DNA of 64,000 bases from Corynebacterium kroppenstedtii (lineage in GTDB: Bacteria; Actinomycetota; Actinomycetes; Mycobacteriales; Mycobacteriaceae): contig NZ_QFRA01000007.1 of assembly GCF_003243515.1 (NCBI RefSeq), positions 1 to 64,000 of the forward strand, in the 5' to 3' direction. Both the position numbers and the translations under genes were made by a program. The notes under the pieces were generated by a model. The model saw nothing but the letters and a program-made list of their open reading frames with translations, ran no database searches and was not told the origin of the DNA. Below, in pieces: positions 63,869-64,000 of this stretch (position 1 is its first letter; each line of letters opens with the position of its first letter).

Positions 63869-64000
63869 ATCAGCGCTGAAGCTCGCATTAATGAGCGAAT
63901 TCGTGTCCCCGAAGTTCGACTCGTTGGCCCTAGTGGCGAACAGGTTGGAATCGTGCGTACCGACGATGCTCGCAAGCTCGCCTATGACGCCGATCTTGAT
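63869..64000 (+). CDS. infC: Translation initiation factor IF-3 (N-terminus; runs off the window)
   Basis: IF-3 binds the 30S subunit and checks start-codon pairing. 44 codons are seen (ISAEARINERIRVPEVRLVG and on to DDARKLAYDADLD), the typical N-terminal domain. I place the start at ATC 63869 because GAGGAG lies 6 nt before it (63857-63862) and IF-3 genes commonly use rare start codons for self-control. An in-frame ATG at 63842 would add nine residues and put the GAGGAG inside the gene. The attenuator-like leader precedes it. Confidence 0.92.
   Translation, partial: MSAEARINERIRVPEVRLVGPSGEQVGIVRTDDARKLAYDADLD

Noticed and set aside
1..64000. Genomic island, prophage or insertion sequence
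   Set aside because: Gene order follows the actinobacterial core, no transposase, integrase or long terminal repeats were seen, and base composition does not change visibly.

Overview
The window reads as chromosome of a Corynebacterium-type actinomycete. G+C looks to be in the mid-50s percent. The glucose PTS permease has the IIBCA order and sequence style of C. glutamicum PtsG. There is a ThrE-type threonine/serine exporter, a corynomycolyltransferase-like secreted esterase, and operator-like sites fitting corynebacterial regulators (BioQ, McbR, GlxR). Gene order follows the actinobacterial core known from Mycobacterium tuberculosis in two blocks: bioB-bsaP-DUF2567-his-trp-lgt-pyk, and polA-rpsA-coaE-uvrB-usp-MBL-uvrA-infC. 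The species was not determined. No insertion sequence, prophage, CRISPR array or obvious foreign island was seen.

Layout. 1-2.4 kb: glycogen debranching enzyme (runs off the window) behind a TetR regulator. 2.6-5.4 kb: a lipoprotein, then biotin synthase, its auxiliary protein BsaP and a small membrane protein, with a BioQ-like operator. 5.5-19.4 kb: one long plus-strand run, hisD-hisC-hisB-hisH-priA-impA, then a single reading frame fusing HisF, HisI and TrpE, then a membrane protein, trpC-trpB-trpA and lgt. 19.5-21 kb: pyruvate kinase. 21.1-34.1 kb, minus strand: M20D amidohydrolase, Tat/lipobox secreted protein, NCS1 permease, a urease operon (ureA, a His-rich CbiX-like protein, fused ureB-ureC, ureF, ureG, ureD) and a GalT-like DUF4921 protein. 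34.3-38.3 kb: thrE, an SGNH esterase gene broken by a stop codon, an unusual 74-nt tRNA-Leu(CAA) and a rhodanese. 38.4-45.4 kb: polA, rpsA, ptsG. 45.5-49.3 kb: a fatty-acid module (MaoC dehydratase and FabG4-like reductase facing a FadA2-like thiolase). 49.4-60.7 kb: coaE, uvrB, a universal stress protein, the mycolyltransferase-like esterase, a HelD-type helicase, an MBL hydrolase and uvrA. 60.8-64 kb: a frameshifted cystathionine beta-synthase gene, metB, and a structured leader before infC.

How the genes work together. Histidine and tryptophan synthesis are physically joined: one polypeptide would carry the cyclase and cyclohydrolase of histidine synthesis plus anthranilate synthase component I. 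Because TrpC carries no TrpF domain and no trpF is visible, the HisA-type enzyme is probably a bifunctional PriA. The urease locus lacks a recognisable ureE. In its place is a chelatase-like protein with a tail holding about two dozen histidines, a plausible nickel store or chaperone. cbs and metB form a sulfur amino acid pair behind a McbR-like site.

The best candidates for something undescribed are: (1) the infC leader, whose segments can form mutually exclusive terminator and antiterminator structures; (2) the His-rich protein in the ureE position, next to a fused UreB-UreC; (3) the HisF-HisI-TrpE fusion. Low-complexity inserts recur inside otherwise conserved enzymes. Two genes (the SGNH esterase and cbs) are interrupted, by decay or by sequencing error.
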